Assembly: GCF_009618275.1 (NCBI RefSeq)
Contig: NZ_WIAD01000014.1
Location: 44,860 to 108,859, forward strand
Direction of reading: 5' to 3'
Length of the DNA stretch: 64,000 bases
DNA from: Roseimaritima sediminicola
Lineage (GTDB): Bacteria > Planctomycetota > Planctomycetia > Pirellulales > Pirellulaceae
This document shows, piece after piece, positions 54,340 through 63,666 of this stretch; the stretch's first letter is position 1; every line of letters starts with the position of its first letter. Both the position numbers and the translations under genes were made by a program. The notes under the pieces are model-generated. The model was not told the origin of the DNA, did not search any database, and saw only the letters and a program-made list of their open reading frames with translations.

Positions 54340-55620
54340 CGCTAGCGAACCGGCGGCATAGCATTCCTTACGCGCGAGCAGGCCCAACGGGCCGAAGCTA
54401 TGTCAGCCCAGGGCAACGCCCTGGGTCACGAGCGGACGAAGCCGCGAGCCCCAACGGGGCGGCCCTACGGTTCTGCACGATCCAGCGCAGTCGAACCGGC
54501 TAGGGATCGAATTAGGGCCGCCCCGTTGGGGCTTGGCGCGGAGCGGGTGGGGAACAACCCAGGGCGTTGCCCTGGGCTGACATAGGGTTGCCCCTTTGGG
54601 GCGAGGTTGCGCGTGCGTCGCCCAGGAACATCCGCTCACGTGCTTGTCAATCTAGTCAACCGCCCGCTAGCCCACGGTTCCTGCTTCCGCCCCCTGAGCC
54701 GCCGGGCGCTAGCCCGCGGTTCCCACCCCGCAACCCAACGCGCTACCCCAACACACCACCGAACCGGACGCTAGCGAACCGGCGGCATAGCATTCCTTAC
54801 GCGCGAGCAGGCCCAACGGGCCGATGCTATATCAGCCCAGGGCAACGCCCTGGGTCACGAGCGGACGAGCCCGCGAGCCCCAACGGGGCGGCCCTACCAT
54901 TTTGCACGATCCAGCGCGGTCGAACCGGCTAGGGATCGAGCTAGGGCCGCCCCGTTGGGGCTTGGCGCGGAGCGGGTGGGGAACACCCCAGGGCGTTGCC
55001 CTGGGCTGACTTAGGGTTGCCCCTTTGGGGCGAGGTTGCGCGTGCGTCGCCCAGGAACATCCGCCCACGTGCTTGTCAATCTAGTCAACCGCCCGCTAGC
55101 CCACGGTTCCTGCCTCCGCCCCCTGAGCCGTTTGGGCGATAGCCCCGGTTCCTACCCACCACGCCCATCAGCCGCAACGCGCTACCCCACCACGGCACCG
55201 AACCAGACGCTGGCACACCGGCGGCATAGCAGTCCTAACGCGCGAGCAGGCCCAACGGGCCGATGCTATGTCAGCCCAGGGCAACGCCCTGGGTCACGAG
55301 CGGACGAAGCCGCGAGCCCCAACGGGGCGGCCCTACCATTTTGCACGATCCAGCGCGGTCGAACCGGCTAGGGATCGAGCTAGGGCCGCCCCGTTGGGGC
55401 TTGGCGCGGAGCGGGTGGGGAATACCCCAGGGCGTTGCCCTGGGCTGACATAGGGTTGCCCCTTTGGGGCGAGGTTGCGCGTGCGTCGCCCAGGAACATC
55501 CGCCCACGTGCTTGTCAATCTAGTCAACCGCCCGCTAGCCCACGGTTCCTACCTCCGCCCCCTGAGCCGTTTCGGCGATAGCCCCGGTTCCTACCCACCA
55601 CGCCCATCAGCCGCAACGCG
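54340..55620. repeat. Nested-palindrome repeat block, three copies of about 430 bp
   Basis: The motif GCCCAACGGG starts at 54382, 54811 and 55250 (periods 429 and 439). In each unit a 28-bp outer inverted repeat (54399-54426 / 54557-54584 in copy 1) encloses an inner one of about 21 bp built on GCCCCAACGGGGCGGCCC. In copy 1 a short CGGTTC/GAACCG pair lies inside that, so a hairpin of about 190 nt could form. Between units lie copies of the 34-bp repeat seen at 47.7 kb. No genes are supported here despite several GC-rich frames. Confidence 0.9.
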
Positions 55621-55945
55621 CTAGCCCACGGTTCCTACCGACAACCCGTTTGTGCACGAAACGCCAAAACTCAGCGAGCTCGAGAACCCCGATGGGACGC
55701 AACTGCAAAATTTATGGACGGTCGCGACCGAACGAACAGTTTGTAGACAGAGGGTCGCGAACCAAAAAAACTCGACAACGCCAATCAAGCGATGTGCGGG
55801 AATCGACGCTCCGGAATCGTTAAGCTCATGCCGTCTCTTAAGGACGAAACGATACGGGGTGACCTCCCTTTCCCCAGGTCTCAAGTCCATGGCCACAATC
55901 GTCCCGGGCATGCTTACCGATCCACCGACTCACGCCGATGATTAG
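55621..55945. other. Gene-free flank with lower GC content
   Basis: This 325-base stretch is visibly less GC-rich than the rest of the window, matching the module to its right. Short frames exist on both strands, but none has a believable start or motif. It may represent the edge of a transferred segment, since the repeat block ends exactly where the composition changes. Confidence 0.45.
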
Positions 55946-58900
55946 CTACGTCTCGACCGAATCGATCACTCTAATGAACTCGCCCACAACCCGGACGTCC
56001 TCCGCCTCTTCACTTGAAATCTCGATCGGTTGGTAGCTTTTGTTCAGCGGCTCGAGCCGAATCGACTCATGCACCCAACCGTCATTAGTCGCTTGTTTAA
56101 CAGAATGGTAGCGTTTGACGGTATAGCGTCCGCCGTCCTCAGGATCTGCATGCGTATTGACCTGCACCAATAGTAACCTCCCTTCTCGGGAGCCAGCCGG
56201 ACACGGCCGAAACAAGCACCACGAACGATCAGGAATAGTTGGCTCCATTGAATGACCATAAACACGAGCCGCGAACAGCCCCTCGGAAAGTGGATAATTC
56301 GGGACAGCAATCCATCCGATCGCTTCTGGAACACCGGCGGGCCCCCACTCCCCAGCAGCGGCCGACAAGTCGTACACGGGGGCGTGCGTCTTGAACTTGG
56401 ATTCATCTGGCACCTCGGACAAAATGTCGCAGAGATCCGTCTCCACTGAGCTCGTCTTCTCAGCCGAAACTGCACCTTCGACTTGAAGCGGCGTCACGTA
56501 CCATTCCCCGCCTCGGCATTCGAAGTTTACTCGAAAGTCCGTACCAGGTAGTCCGGCATTTGGGCCAAACCATTGTTGCAGCAACTGTCCCAGTTGATTC
56601 CTCTTATCGCCTATTGGCCTCGCGACATTACATGCGATCTTCACCATCTTGAACTCCCACATCTGGCCGTCCGGCAAACGCATGCGTGTCGGTCCCACTG
56701 GTCGTTCGGGCGATTTCGACTCTTCGGGAAGAAACAGGATCGGACGACCGTTGGAGTGAGATACCTTTGCTTCAAAACGGACTTCTTGATGATCGGTCGG
56801 CACTAGCCGACGGCTTCGGGCATAGGCCGCTAGCCGCCAATCCACAAGTTCTTCGGTGAGCGCTTCGACGGTCGATTTTAAGTGCTCAGGACAAGCCACC
56901 GCCCACTGGAACATGTTCTCCTTTCTCACAAACCACTTGGTTCCGTTCTGTTTCGCAAGCCAACGATCGATCGGCCAACGGATCCACCATTTGGCCCACT
57001 CCTGGTCCGTTGCGTTCGCATGGTCGACCCCATGGTTCGCACCGTGTAAATCGCGTCGCAGCACTTCGTGGCCTTGCAAGAAACCTCGACACTGTTTGGA
57101 GAACTCGAATAAGCCAACCGCTCGAAACATCTGCGAGGTGTCCAGTAGGGCTCTCAAAACGATCATCTTGTATGACTTTTTTAGATTCGTTGTCTCCAAC
57201 GTCTGGAACCAGTCGCCAAACGACGCAACCGCTTTCTCTTCCAGTTCCGACAGATCGCCCTCGTCCCGGATAAAATGAAACCAACTTTGCGCACCGGCAC
57301 TAATCGTTCGCGGTAGAAAGCCTCTACTGAACACTTCTGTTGCCGTCGGTCTGCGTCCCAGCTCATCGCGCAGGGCACGATAGCCTTCGATTGAGGCCAG
57401 TCGTCCCCGCGGAAGGAACGCTTTCAGCATGTCCTTCGCTTCAAGTTCCACATCCAGTAGACAGCCTTCGGGCAGCTCTACCTGCCGGCCAGCAAGCCAA
57501 TCCTTTAGAACCTTCCATTTATCGCTACCCGATTCCAAGCACAGCAAATGCAAAATGCGTTGTGCGAAGATGCGGTGATTGCCGACAAAGTCTAGAACCA
57601 ACAGGCGGGTCTTACCTTCACTGGATCGCAAGCCTCGACCGAGCTGTTGCAAGAAGATAATCTTCGATTCTGTCGGGCGGAGCATTACCACGCGATCGAC
57701 CGCCGGAATGTCCAGTCCTTCGTTGAACATATCGACAACGCATAACGCCTGAAGCTCGCCATCGCGAAGCCGCTGAAGTGACTCGCTATAGCTGTCGCTC
57801 CCCTCGCCCGAAAAGACTGCGGCCGACGATACGCCTTTGGAACGCAGCCAATCACGAGCAAACAATGCGTGGCGACGCGAGCAGCAGAACACGAGTGTTC
57901 GATCCGCGGGATGGCTCTGCATCGCCTCCCAGAGCCGAACCATACGTTCACTCTTGATGACACGCTGTTCGAGTTGCGCGACGTCAAAACGGCCGTTCCG
58001 CCAAGGCACTTGCTTGAAGTCAACAGTGTCTTTGAGTCCTACATAGTGGAACGGCACCAACGCGTCTTCAGAAATTCCATCACCGATCGTCGCGTGATAG
58101 GCCAGATTGTCATCGAAAATCGTCGCCACATCGACACCGTCGGTCCGTTCCGGCGTGGCTGTCAGTCCGAGCGCGAAACTGCAATGAAGATTTGCTAGCA
58201 CACGCCGGTAGCTTGGTGCATGGGCATGGTGCACTTCGTCCATGATTACGTAATCGAAACGTTCGGCAGCGAGTCGCTGCAAACCCTTTGAGCGAGACAG
58301 CTTCTGTACCGACGCGACCACCAGGTCGCCCCTAAGTTCGCTTCGCTTCCCAACATACCAGGCCGTCGCTCCCGCACCGAACCGATACTCTAGCAAGCGG
58401 GAAAGCACTGATTCTGCCTGAGCAAGTATATGGGCGCGGTGGGCAACGATTAGTACGCGTGGACGACGGTTGATACTTTCGCCAAACTGGCACGCATCGA
58501 ATGCAGCCAGCCAAGTCTTTCCCATACCAGTAGCGACGGCGACGAGTGCTCGTCGATAACCATTAACGCGAACGTCTGCCAACGCCGCCAACGCTTCAAC
58601 CTGCCACGGACGCGGATCAGGGACCTCCTGAGATTCTTGCGTTTCCGGAACAAAGTTTTCTCTCCGGAACTTCCTCGCACGCTGTTCGTAGTCGACAACG
58701 GCTTTTGACGTCAGAGCTGACGCGTTCTCCCAAAGGATGTCAAACTCTTCCGCAAATTTCGCGTGTGCCGGCTCGTGCTCCTCGGTGGTCGATAACAGGT
58801 TCCACTCCACGCCCGTTTCGAGTGCTGGCCGCGACAAATTGCTGCTACCGACGGAGATCAATTCACTGCCGCTCTCGACGATCCGCCACGCCTTCGGGTG

Positions 58901-59647
58901 AAATGACATCGGCTTCGACGGCAATTTCGCGGACTCGATTAGCCTCGCACGCAAGCGTAAGGACCGAAACTCTTCCTTCGCCAACTCGCACCACCCAAGC
59001 AGGCTGCGAAGTGCTTTTGGGTCAGAAACATACAGGTAGTCGCTGACCAATATGCGAATCTCTGCCTTATTCCCCAAAGCTTCGAACAGTCGTTCCTCAA
59101 TGACTTCCAAGCCAGACGACTGAACAAACGAAGCGAGTATGTCCACCGTTTTCGCACCAGCAATCCGCCAAGCAAGTTGCTCCCATAGCGGAGCACGCGG
59201 ATAGCCGACACTTAGAACGGAACCACGGCGTATCCTCGCTTCTGCAGACGCACTTGTCGCAGAAGTCAAGTAGTTTCCTTTGCCTGGGATGACGTGACGA
59301 ACGCCACCACGAGGATCAGGCATGTCCCCTACATAACGCGGTATCACGTGAATGTGGACATGTTCTACAGTTTGGCCAGCTGCACCCCCAGCGTTGAAGC
59401 CGACGTTGTAGCCATCCGGTTTCGGGCAAAGCATTGCGTCCAGTTTTCGCTTGACCTCGTTGACTAGCGACATCAGCGCAGCTTGTTCCTCCGCCGTGGC
59501 TTCAAACCACGTAGGGACAAGCCGCCGCGTAACGACAAGAGCATGTCCTGGAGTCACAGGGAATCCATCGTGAATGGCAAACGCCAACTCATTCGACGCG
59601 ATCCAGTCATCAGGCGGCACATCAAGAAACGGCGAAGCCATCGTCAT
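55946..59647 (-). CDS. HIT - PLD - SF2 helicase - S24 peptidase fusion protein
   Basis: A 1233-residue multidomain protein. (1) Residues 1-125: HIT hydrolase domain with H96-V-H98-I-H100. (2) About 150-310: phospholipase D-like nuclease domain with H250-P-K252 and GSSNLS (267-272). (3) About 340-700: superfamily 2 helicase with TGMGKT (373-378), DEVH (470-473), TATPERTDG (496-504) and QQLGRGLR (667-674). (4) A helical region (about 700-1080) of no recognised family. (5) About 1100-1230: LexA-like S24 peptidase domain with Ser in GHSMEP (S1133) and Lys in YTVKRY (K1178), the usual dyad. The start may be the internal ATG at 59641, which has GCAGGA before it. An SOS-like or defence role is inferred. 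Confidence 0.9.
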   Translation of the reverse strand: MTMASPFLDVPPDDWIASNELAFAIHDGFPVTPGHALVVTRRLVPTWFEATAEEQAALMSLVNEVKRKLDAMLCPKPDGYNVGFNAGGAAGQTVEHVHIHVIPRYVGDMPDPRGGVRHVIPGKGNYLTSATSASAEARIRRGSVLSVGYPRAPLWEQLAWRIAGAKTVDILASFVQSSGLEVIEERLFEALGNKAEIRILVSDYLYVSDPKALRSLLGWCELAKEEFRSLRLRARLIESAKLPSKPMSFHPKAWRIVESGSELISVGSSNLSRPALETGVEWNLLSTTEEHEPAHAKFAEEFDILWENASALTSKAVVDYEQRARKFRRENFVPETQESQEVPDPRPWQVEALAALADVRVNGYRRALVAVATGMGKTWLAAFDACQFGESINRRPRVLIVAHRAHILAQAESVLSRLLEYRFGAGATAWYVGKRSELRGDLVVASVQKLSRSKGLQRLAAERFDYVIMDEVHHAHAPSYRRVLANLHCSFALGLTATPERTDGVDVATIFDDNLAYHATIGDGISEDALVPFHYVGLKDTVDFKQVPWRNGRFDVAQLEQRVIKSERMVRLWEAMQSHPADRTLVFCCSRRHALFARDWLRSKGVSSAAVFSGEGSDSYSESLQRLRDGELQALCVVDMFNEGLDIPAVDRVVMLRPTESKIIFLQQLGRGLRSSEGKTRLLVLDFVGNHRIFAQRILHLLCLESGSDKWKVLKDWLAGRQVELPEGCLLDVELEAKDMLKAFLPRGRLASIEGYRALRDELGRRPTATEVFSRGFLPRTISAGAQSWFHFIRDEGDLSELEEKAVASFGDWFQTLETTNLKKSYKMIVLRALLDTSQMFRAVGLFEFSKQCRGFLQGHEVLRRDLHGANHGVDHANATDQEWAKWWIRWPIDRWLAKQNGTKWFVRKENMFQWAVACPEHLKSTVEALTEELVDWRLAAYARSRRLVPTDHQEVRFEAKVSHSNGRPILFLPEESKSPERPVGPTRMRLPDGQMWEFKMVKIACNVARPIGDKRNQLGQLLQQWFGPNAGLPGTDFRVNFECRGGEWYVTPLQVEGAVSAEKTSSVETDLCDILSEVPDESKFKTHAPVYDLSAAAGEWGPAGVPEAIGWIAVPNYPLSEGLFAARVYGHSMEPTIPDRSWCLFRPCPAGSREGRLLLVQVNTHADPEDGGRYTVKRYHSVKQATNDGWVHESIRLEPLNKSYQPIEISSEEAEDVRVVGEFIRVIDSVET

Positions 59648-59771
59648 CCTGCAGCATCCACTTCCCGAAACTTTTCCAATGCCTGTACACGCTCTCGAAA
59701 GACTCCACCAAAATTGAGGAGTTGTCCATTGGATGAAATGCGGCTTTGTACCACAACGAAACCTGAAAGTA

Positions 59772-60434
59772 TTAGTCGATCCCGACGAGTTCGCGACATT
59801 TGGGGTAGTTCACGCATGCCCAGAATTGTCTGCCAGCGTGTTTGCCTCTTGTCGCTGTCCGTAGAACCATTGACGTGTCACATTTTGAACATAGCGGCGA
59901 GGCCGGTTCCCGCACCGTTGTGTCGCTGCCTGACACCACAGCTGGAGACTCACCGTGAATGCAGGCTGCAATTCGGTCTCGCAGGTCGGTAGCTGAGTAG
60001 TTGCGGGATGCAGCAACATGCAAGATCGGTAGACGTGCCGCAGCAAACGCTTTGTCCACGAAGGCGTCGCGGTCCTGTCGGTCCTGTCGATTGTGGCTAG
60101 AGTCATCTAGCTCGATGGCTAGGACGGGCTGCATCGTAGCAGGGTCACAGAGCAAGAAGTCGACGTGTTTGCTGCTGATTTTGTTCTCGTAGCGGCGGCT
60201 GCCTTCTGCTCTTGGGACGTAGAGAACATCCCATAAACGCACCTTGTTGTTTATCGAATACTGCGGAGCGGCCTGTTCGAGTACGCGGTAGAAAGCTAAT
60301 TCGGCTGGCGAGAGAAAACTCGTCCTCAGCCGATATGGAAGCTCTTCACTGGCATCTGCCGTTCCATCGCCTGAATTGAAGCCGAAGACCCGAAGAAAGA
60401 AACCCAGACAGCCACTTCGCTGCGATTCAGCCAT
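59772..60434 (-). CDS. DUF2726 nuclease-like protein with C-terminal topoisomerase-type zinc ribbon
   Basis: A 220-residue protein. The N-terminal part (LRTSFLSPAELAFYRVLEQAAPQYSINNKVRLWDVL) and the core KHVDFLLCD with AIELDDSSH follow the DUF2726 pattern, a PD-(D/E)xK-like fold with D92, E108 and D110 as likely metal ligands. The C terminus is a topoisomerase-type zinc ribbon: C182, C185, C207 and C213 (LCSKC, FWACVNYPKC). It lies 124 bases upstream of the helicase fusion on the same strand, so the two are likely co-transcribed. It may be a DNA-binding endonuclease subunit of the module. Its composition is as AT-rich as its neighbour. Confidence 0.85.
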   Translation of the reverse strand: MAESQRSGCLGFFLRVFGFNSGDGTADASEELPYRLRTSFLSPAELAFYRVLEQAAPQYSINNKVRLWDVLYVPRAEGSRRYENKISSKHVDFLLCDPATMQPVLAIELDDSSHNRQDRQDRDAFVDKAFAAARLPILHVAASRNYSATDLRDRIAACIHGESPAVVSGSDTTVREPASPLCSKCDTSMVLRTATRGKHAGRQFWACVNYPKCRELVGID

Positions 60435-60562
60435 GTCCTATTGCCCCTGTGCGGTGTTCAGTTTGTGTCGTGCTGCGGACAATCTAACACACACCCGCTT
60501 CTGCATGCATCACCGTACCCAATGTTCTACAAACCTGTATCACAGTCTTCGCATCTTTGGCT

Positions 60563-61996
60563 CTACCCAACCAGCTCGGCGATTTCCTCTAGGGAGATGG
60601 TGCGGTTGGCGGGTGAGGCGTGTAGGGATCGGCTCCGGATGGTTTGCGGGTTGGCGTCCGATGCCGACTTGGGAGGGACGGGGGTGCTTGGGCTTGCGAC
60701 CGTTTTCGCAAGGCTCGCGGCGATGCTTGGAGCGGCGTTGGGGGGATGGCCGAAGAGGTACCAGTGGATGAGCCCGCCGATGGCGTAGATGTCTGTCTGG
60801 GGACTGATGCTGCCCAGCGCGGGGTCGATCTGCTCGGGGGCCGCAAAGCCGAGGGTTCCGCCGAGGACCGGCGGACGCGACCCCGAGAACGCTTGCGAGA
60901 ACCCGAAATCGGTAATCACGATCCGATCGTGCTCGTCGACCAGAAGGTTCGCGGGCGTGAGGTCCCCGTGCACCAGCCCGGCTCGGTGGACCGCCTGCAG
61001 GGCCTCGCAGATCTGGCGCACCCATCCAGCGAACCGTTGCCGGCCGGGACGTTCGATCGCGTGCATCGGCCCGCCGTCGATCCACTCGCTGAGCACATAT
61101 GGGCCGCCGTGCGGCGACTCGCCGTAGCCCAGGTAGCGAATCACGCCGGGATGTCGAATGCGGGAAGCGGCATCGATCTCGCGGAGGAAGGACGCGTGGG
61201 CGGACGCGTGCTGCCAAAACGTCTTCCGCAGGAACTTGACCGCCACCGTTCGGGCGTCAGCCTGCAGACGGGCTCGATAAACTTTCCCAAAACCGCCGCT
61301 GCCAATCAGTTTCCCCAGCACGAACCGGCTGTAATCCACTCGCGGCAAACTCGGCCTAGCGGGTGCCGCGTCGCGGACGACTTCATTTGTATTCTCGCTC
61401 GGAGCCAACAACTCGCGAATCCGCGACAGCCGGCGACGCACCGTTCGCTCGTCGATCCCCAGCGACGCGGCGATTTCTCGCTGGGCCTGCCCGGCGAGCA
61501 AGCCCTGTACGACGGCGAATTGATCCGGAGCGAGCTCCTGCTTCAACCGATCTTCGAGCTCTTCGGCGTCGCCGTCCGCAATCGCAGAAGGCTGGGAATC
61601 AGCCGTCAGCTGGCCCAGTGAGACTCGGTCGCGATCGCCCCCGCGTTTGGCTGCCGCGTGCCGTTCGATCGAACGAGCCAGCTTCCGACGAGCAAAGGTT
61701 GCCAGCAGCCGCCACAGCGAAACGCTCTGACTGGCGCGGATGCGGCTGTGCCGGGCAGCATCGAAAAAGCTTCCTAAGGCTGACTGGACGACGTCGCCCG
61801 GATCGATCTCCGCCCGGAACCGCCGGTTGAGACGACTGGCCACCAGGGCCACGAGCCGTATGGCATAGCGGTCGTAGAGAATCGCGGCAGCTCCTTCGTC
61901 TCCGTCCTTCCAACGCCGCAGTAGCCAATCGTCTGGCTGATCCGCCAGCGACTCCGCTTTTTGCAATTCTTTTTCGCGATGGGTGTCCGGTTCCAA
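60563..61996 (-). CDS. ECF-type sigma factor fused to a Ser/Thr protein kinase
   Basis: A 477-residue fusion. Residues about 22-195 are an ECF-like sigma factor: region 2 (DEGAAAILYDRYAIRLVALVASRLNRRF, IDPGDVVQSALGSFF) and region 4 (FAVVQGLLAGQAQREIAASLGIDERTVRRRLSRIREL). From about 221 follows a complete kinase domain: GSGGFGKV loop (232-239), K254, catalytic H343-G-D345, DFG (363-365), APE (386-388) and D402. The start is TTG at 61996, supported by GAGGAA seven bases upstream; no other in-frame start precedes the kinase part. The kinase probably regulates the sigma part in the same polypeptide. The C-terminal about 60 residues are Ser/Pro-rich. Confidence 0.9.
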   Translation of the reverse strand: MEPDTHREKELQKAESLADQPDDWLLRRWKDGDEGAAAILYDRYAIRLVALVASRLNRRFRAEIDPGDVVQSALGSFFDAARHSRIRASQSVSLWRLLATFARRKLARSIERHAAAKRGGDRDRVSLGQLTADSQPSAIADGDAEELEDRLKQELAPDQFAVVQGLLAGQAQREIAASLGIDERTVRRRLSRIRELLAPSENTNEVVRDAAPARPSLPRVDYSRFVLGKLIGSGGFGKVYRARLQADARTVAVKFLRKTFWQHASAHASFLREIDAASRIRHPGVIRYLGYGESPHGGPYVLSEWIDGGPMHAIERPGRQRFAGWVRQICEALQAVHRAGLVHGDLTPANLLVDEHDRIVITDFGFSQAFSGSRPPVLGGTLGFAAPEQIDPALGSISPQTDIYAIGGLIHWYLFGHPPNAAPSIAASLAKTVASPSTPVPPKSASDANPQTIRSRSLHASPANRTISLEEIAELVG

Positions 61997-62089
61997 GCTC
62001 GCTTCCTCACTTCCCCTGTGGCATAGGCATCCCGCCTATGATCACCAGCCCAACAGCCAGAAGCCTATCTTACAAAGGGAGACACGAAA

Positions 62090-62344
62090 ATGACGATGGT
62101 GGTAACGCAGCCCTGCGTCGGCTGCAAAGACAAAGCGTGCTTGCCGGTTTGCCCGGTGGAGTGTTTTCACGAGGATGAGACGATGGTCTATATCGATCCG
62201 GACGAGTGCATCGACTGCGATGCCTGCGTCACCGAATGTCCGACCGAAGCGATTTTTCACGAGGACGATGTTCCCGAGCGGTGGCAGGGATTCATTGAGC
62301 TCAATGCGGCGAAGGCACAGGAATGCCCCTCGGCGCATGGTTGA
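62090..62344 (+). CDS. fdxA: 7Fe/8Fe ferredoxin, FdxA-like
   Basis: An 84-residue ferredoxin. The cysteines fall in CVGCKDKACLPVCPVECF and CIDCDACVTECPTEAIF, the spacing of the FdxA type, in which one site holds a 3Fe-4S cluster and the other a 4Fe-4S cluster. GGGAG stands about 10 bases before the ATG. It is a small cytoplasmic electron carrier. It lies alone, divergent from the sigma-kinase gene and followed by repeats. Confidence 0.93.
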   Translation: MTMVVTQPCVGCKDKACLPVCPVECFHEDETMVYIDPDECIDCDACVTECPTEAIFHEDDVPERWQGFIELNAAKAQECPSAHG

Positions 62345-62358
62345 TCGGTACCGCTGGC

Positions 62359-62770
62359 GGTTGCGCACCATCACGGCGACGAATACCGTCGTGGCTGGGA
62401 AACCCGCGGCTAGCGCCGTCGGCTAGGGGAAGCGAGGCCAGCCGAACGCGCTAGCGTCGGGCGAGCGCGGCGGTGGATGATCCTGCGGCGATTCGCGTTT
62501 CCGCACCGTTATCGGTTGCGCACAAGGGCGGTGGAGAAATGCATCGTGGCTGGGAGACCTGCGGCTAGCGCCGTCGGCTAGGGGAACTAGCCCAGCCGAA
62601 CGCGTTAGCGTCGGGTGAGCGCGGCGGGGATGATCCTGCGGCGATTCGCGTTTCCGCACCGATATCGGTTGCGCACCATCACAGCGACGAAAACCGTCCT
62701 GGCTAGGAGACCCGCGGCTCGCGCCGTCGGCTGGTGGGAGGAGGCCCCAAAGTCTGGCGACTTCGGCTAC
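62359..62770. repeat. 155-bp tandem repeat, 2.7 copies
   Basis: GGTTGCGCAC starts at 62359, 62514 and 62667 (periods 155 and 153). Each unit contains CGGCTAGCGCCGTCGGCTAG-type and CAGCCGAACGCG-type dyads, with AGCGTCGGGCGAGCGCGGCGG. The last unit ends in the GTAGCCGAAGTCGCCAGACT repeat next to the cobalamin-binding gene's stop. It holds no supported gene. Confidence 0.8.
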
Positions 62771-62781
62771 GGGAGGCGACA

Positions 62782-63648
62782 CTAGGTGATCAGGTTCGAC
62801 AGGATCTCGAGGCTGTCGACCAGGCGGGGGCCGGGGCGGTTGAAGTAGGCGGAGCCGTCGACGATGTGCACTCGCTGGTTGCGGACGCAGCGGAGCGATT
62901 CCCAGCCGGGCTTGGCTTCCAGGATCGGCAGGTCCTGCCTCATTCGCGGCTCGTCGAAACCGCAGCAGGCGATGACCAAAATCTCCGGATCGAGCTCGAC
63001 GATTCTTTCCCACTCGATCGCCCGCGAACGTTCTCCGGGCACGCCGAGCAGCTCGCGGCCGCCGGCTTTCTCGACCAGCTCCGGACTCCAGTGCCCGGCA
63101 CTGAAGGGCGGATCGATCCATTCCAGCAACAACACGCTCGGCCGCTCGGCAGGCTCGACCCTTCGCGCTCGCTGGACCACCCGCTCGACGCGCGCTTCGA
63201 GCTCGGCCACGACCTCCCTGGATCGATCCTCGACGCCCGCGGCGGCTGCTACCGCGGCGATGCCCTCGAACACGTCGGCCAGCCGCGTCGGTTCGAGGTT
63301 GACCACGCGCGGCGACCCCGGCAAGCGGCTCACCGCCTCCCGGACCTCTCGCTCGGCGACCGCGCACACGTCGCACAACGTCTGCGTGACGATCAAATCA
63401 GGCGAGAGCCGCTGTAACGTCGGCATGTCCAGCGAATACAATGCGCTCTCGGACTTCAAGCGTTCCCGGACCAACGCGTCGATTTCGCGGCTGGTCGCAG
63501 CCGGCGGAATCCACGACCGAGTCACCGCCGGAAGCGACTCGATGCCGGCCGGAAAGTCGCATTCGTGCGTCACCCCGACCAATTGGCTGCGCAGTCCCAA
63601 GGCGCAAACAATCTCGGTCGCACTGGGCAAGAGGGAAACGATTCGCAT
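62782..63648 (-). CDS. Cobalamin-binding / BtuF-like periplasmic-binding-fold protein
   Basis: A 288-residue class III substrate-binding-fold protein. MRIVSLLPSATEIVCALGLRSQLVGVTHECDFP at the start and the later LSPDLIVTQTLCDVCAV, LLEWIDPPFSAGHW, ELDPEILVIACCGFD and VDGSAYFNRPGPRLVDSLEIL match the subfamily annotated as cobalamin-binding protein. Unlike transport partners it starts directly at the first strand with no signal peptide, so it is probably cytoplasmic. No btuC or btuD gene lies beside it. It is divergent from the small gene at 63667 with an 18-base gap. Confidence 0.85.
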   Translation of the reverse strand: MRIVSLLPSATEIVCALGLRSQLVGVTHECDFPAGIESLPAVTRSWIPPAATSREIDALVRERLKSESALYSLDMPTLQRLSPDLIVTQTLCDVCAVAEREVREAVSRLPGSPRVVNLEPTRLADVFEGIAAVAAAAGVEDRSREVVAELEARVERVVQRARRVEPAERPSVLLLEWIDPPFSAGHWSPELVEKAGGRELLGVPGERSRAIEWERIVELDPEILVIACCGFDEPRMRQDLPILEAKPGWESLRCVRNQRVHIVDGSAYFNRPGPRLVDSLEILSNLIT

Positions 63649-63666
63649 TTTGGATGGATAGGTAAC

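Noticed and set aside
55652..55945. Short genes of 96-97 codons on both strands beside the helicase fusion
   Set aside because: No family, no good start site, and both frames occupy the same bases; more likely non-coding flank.
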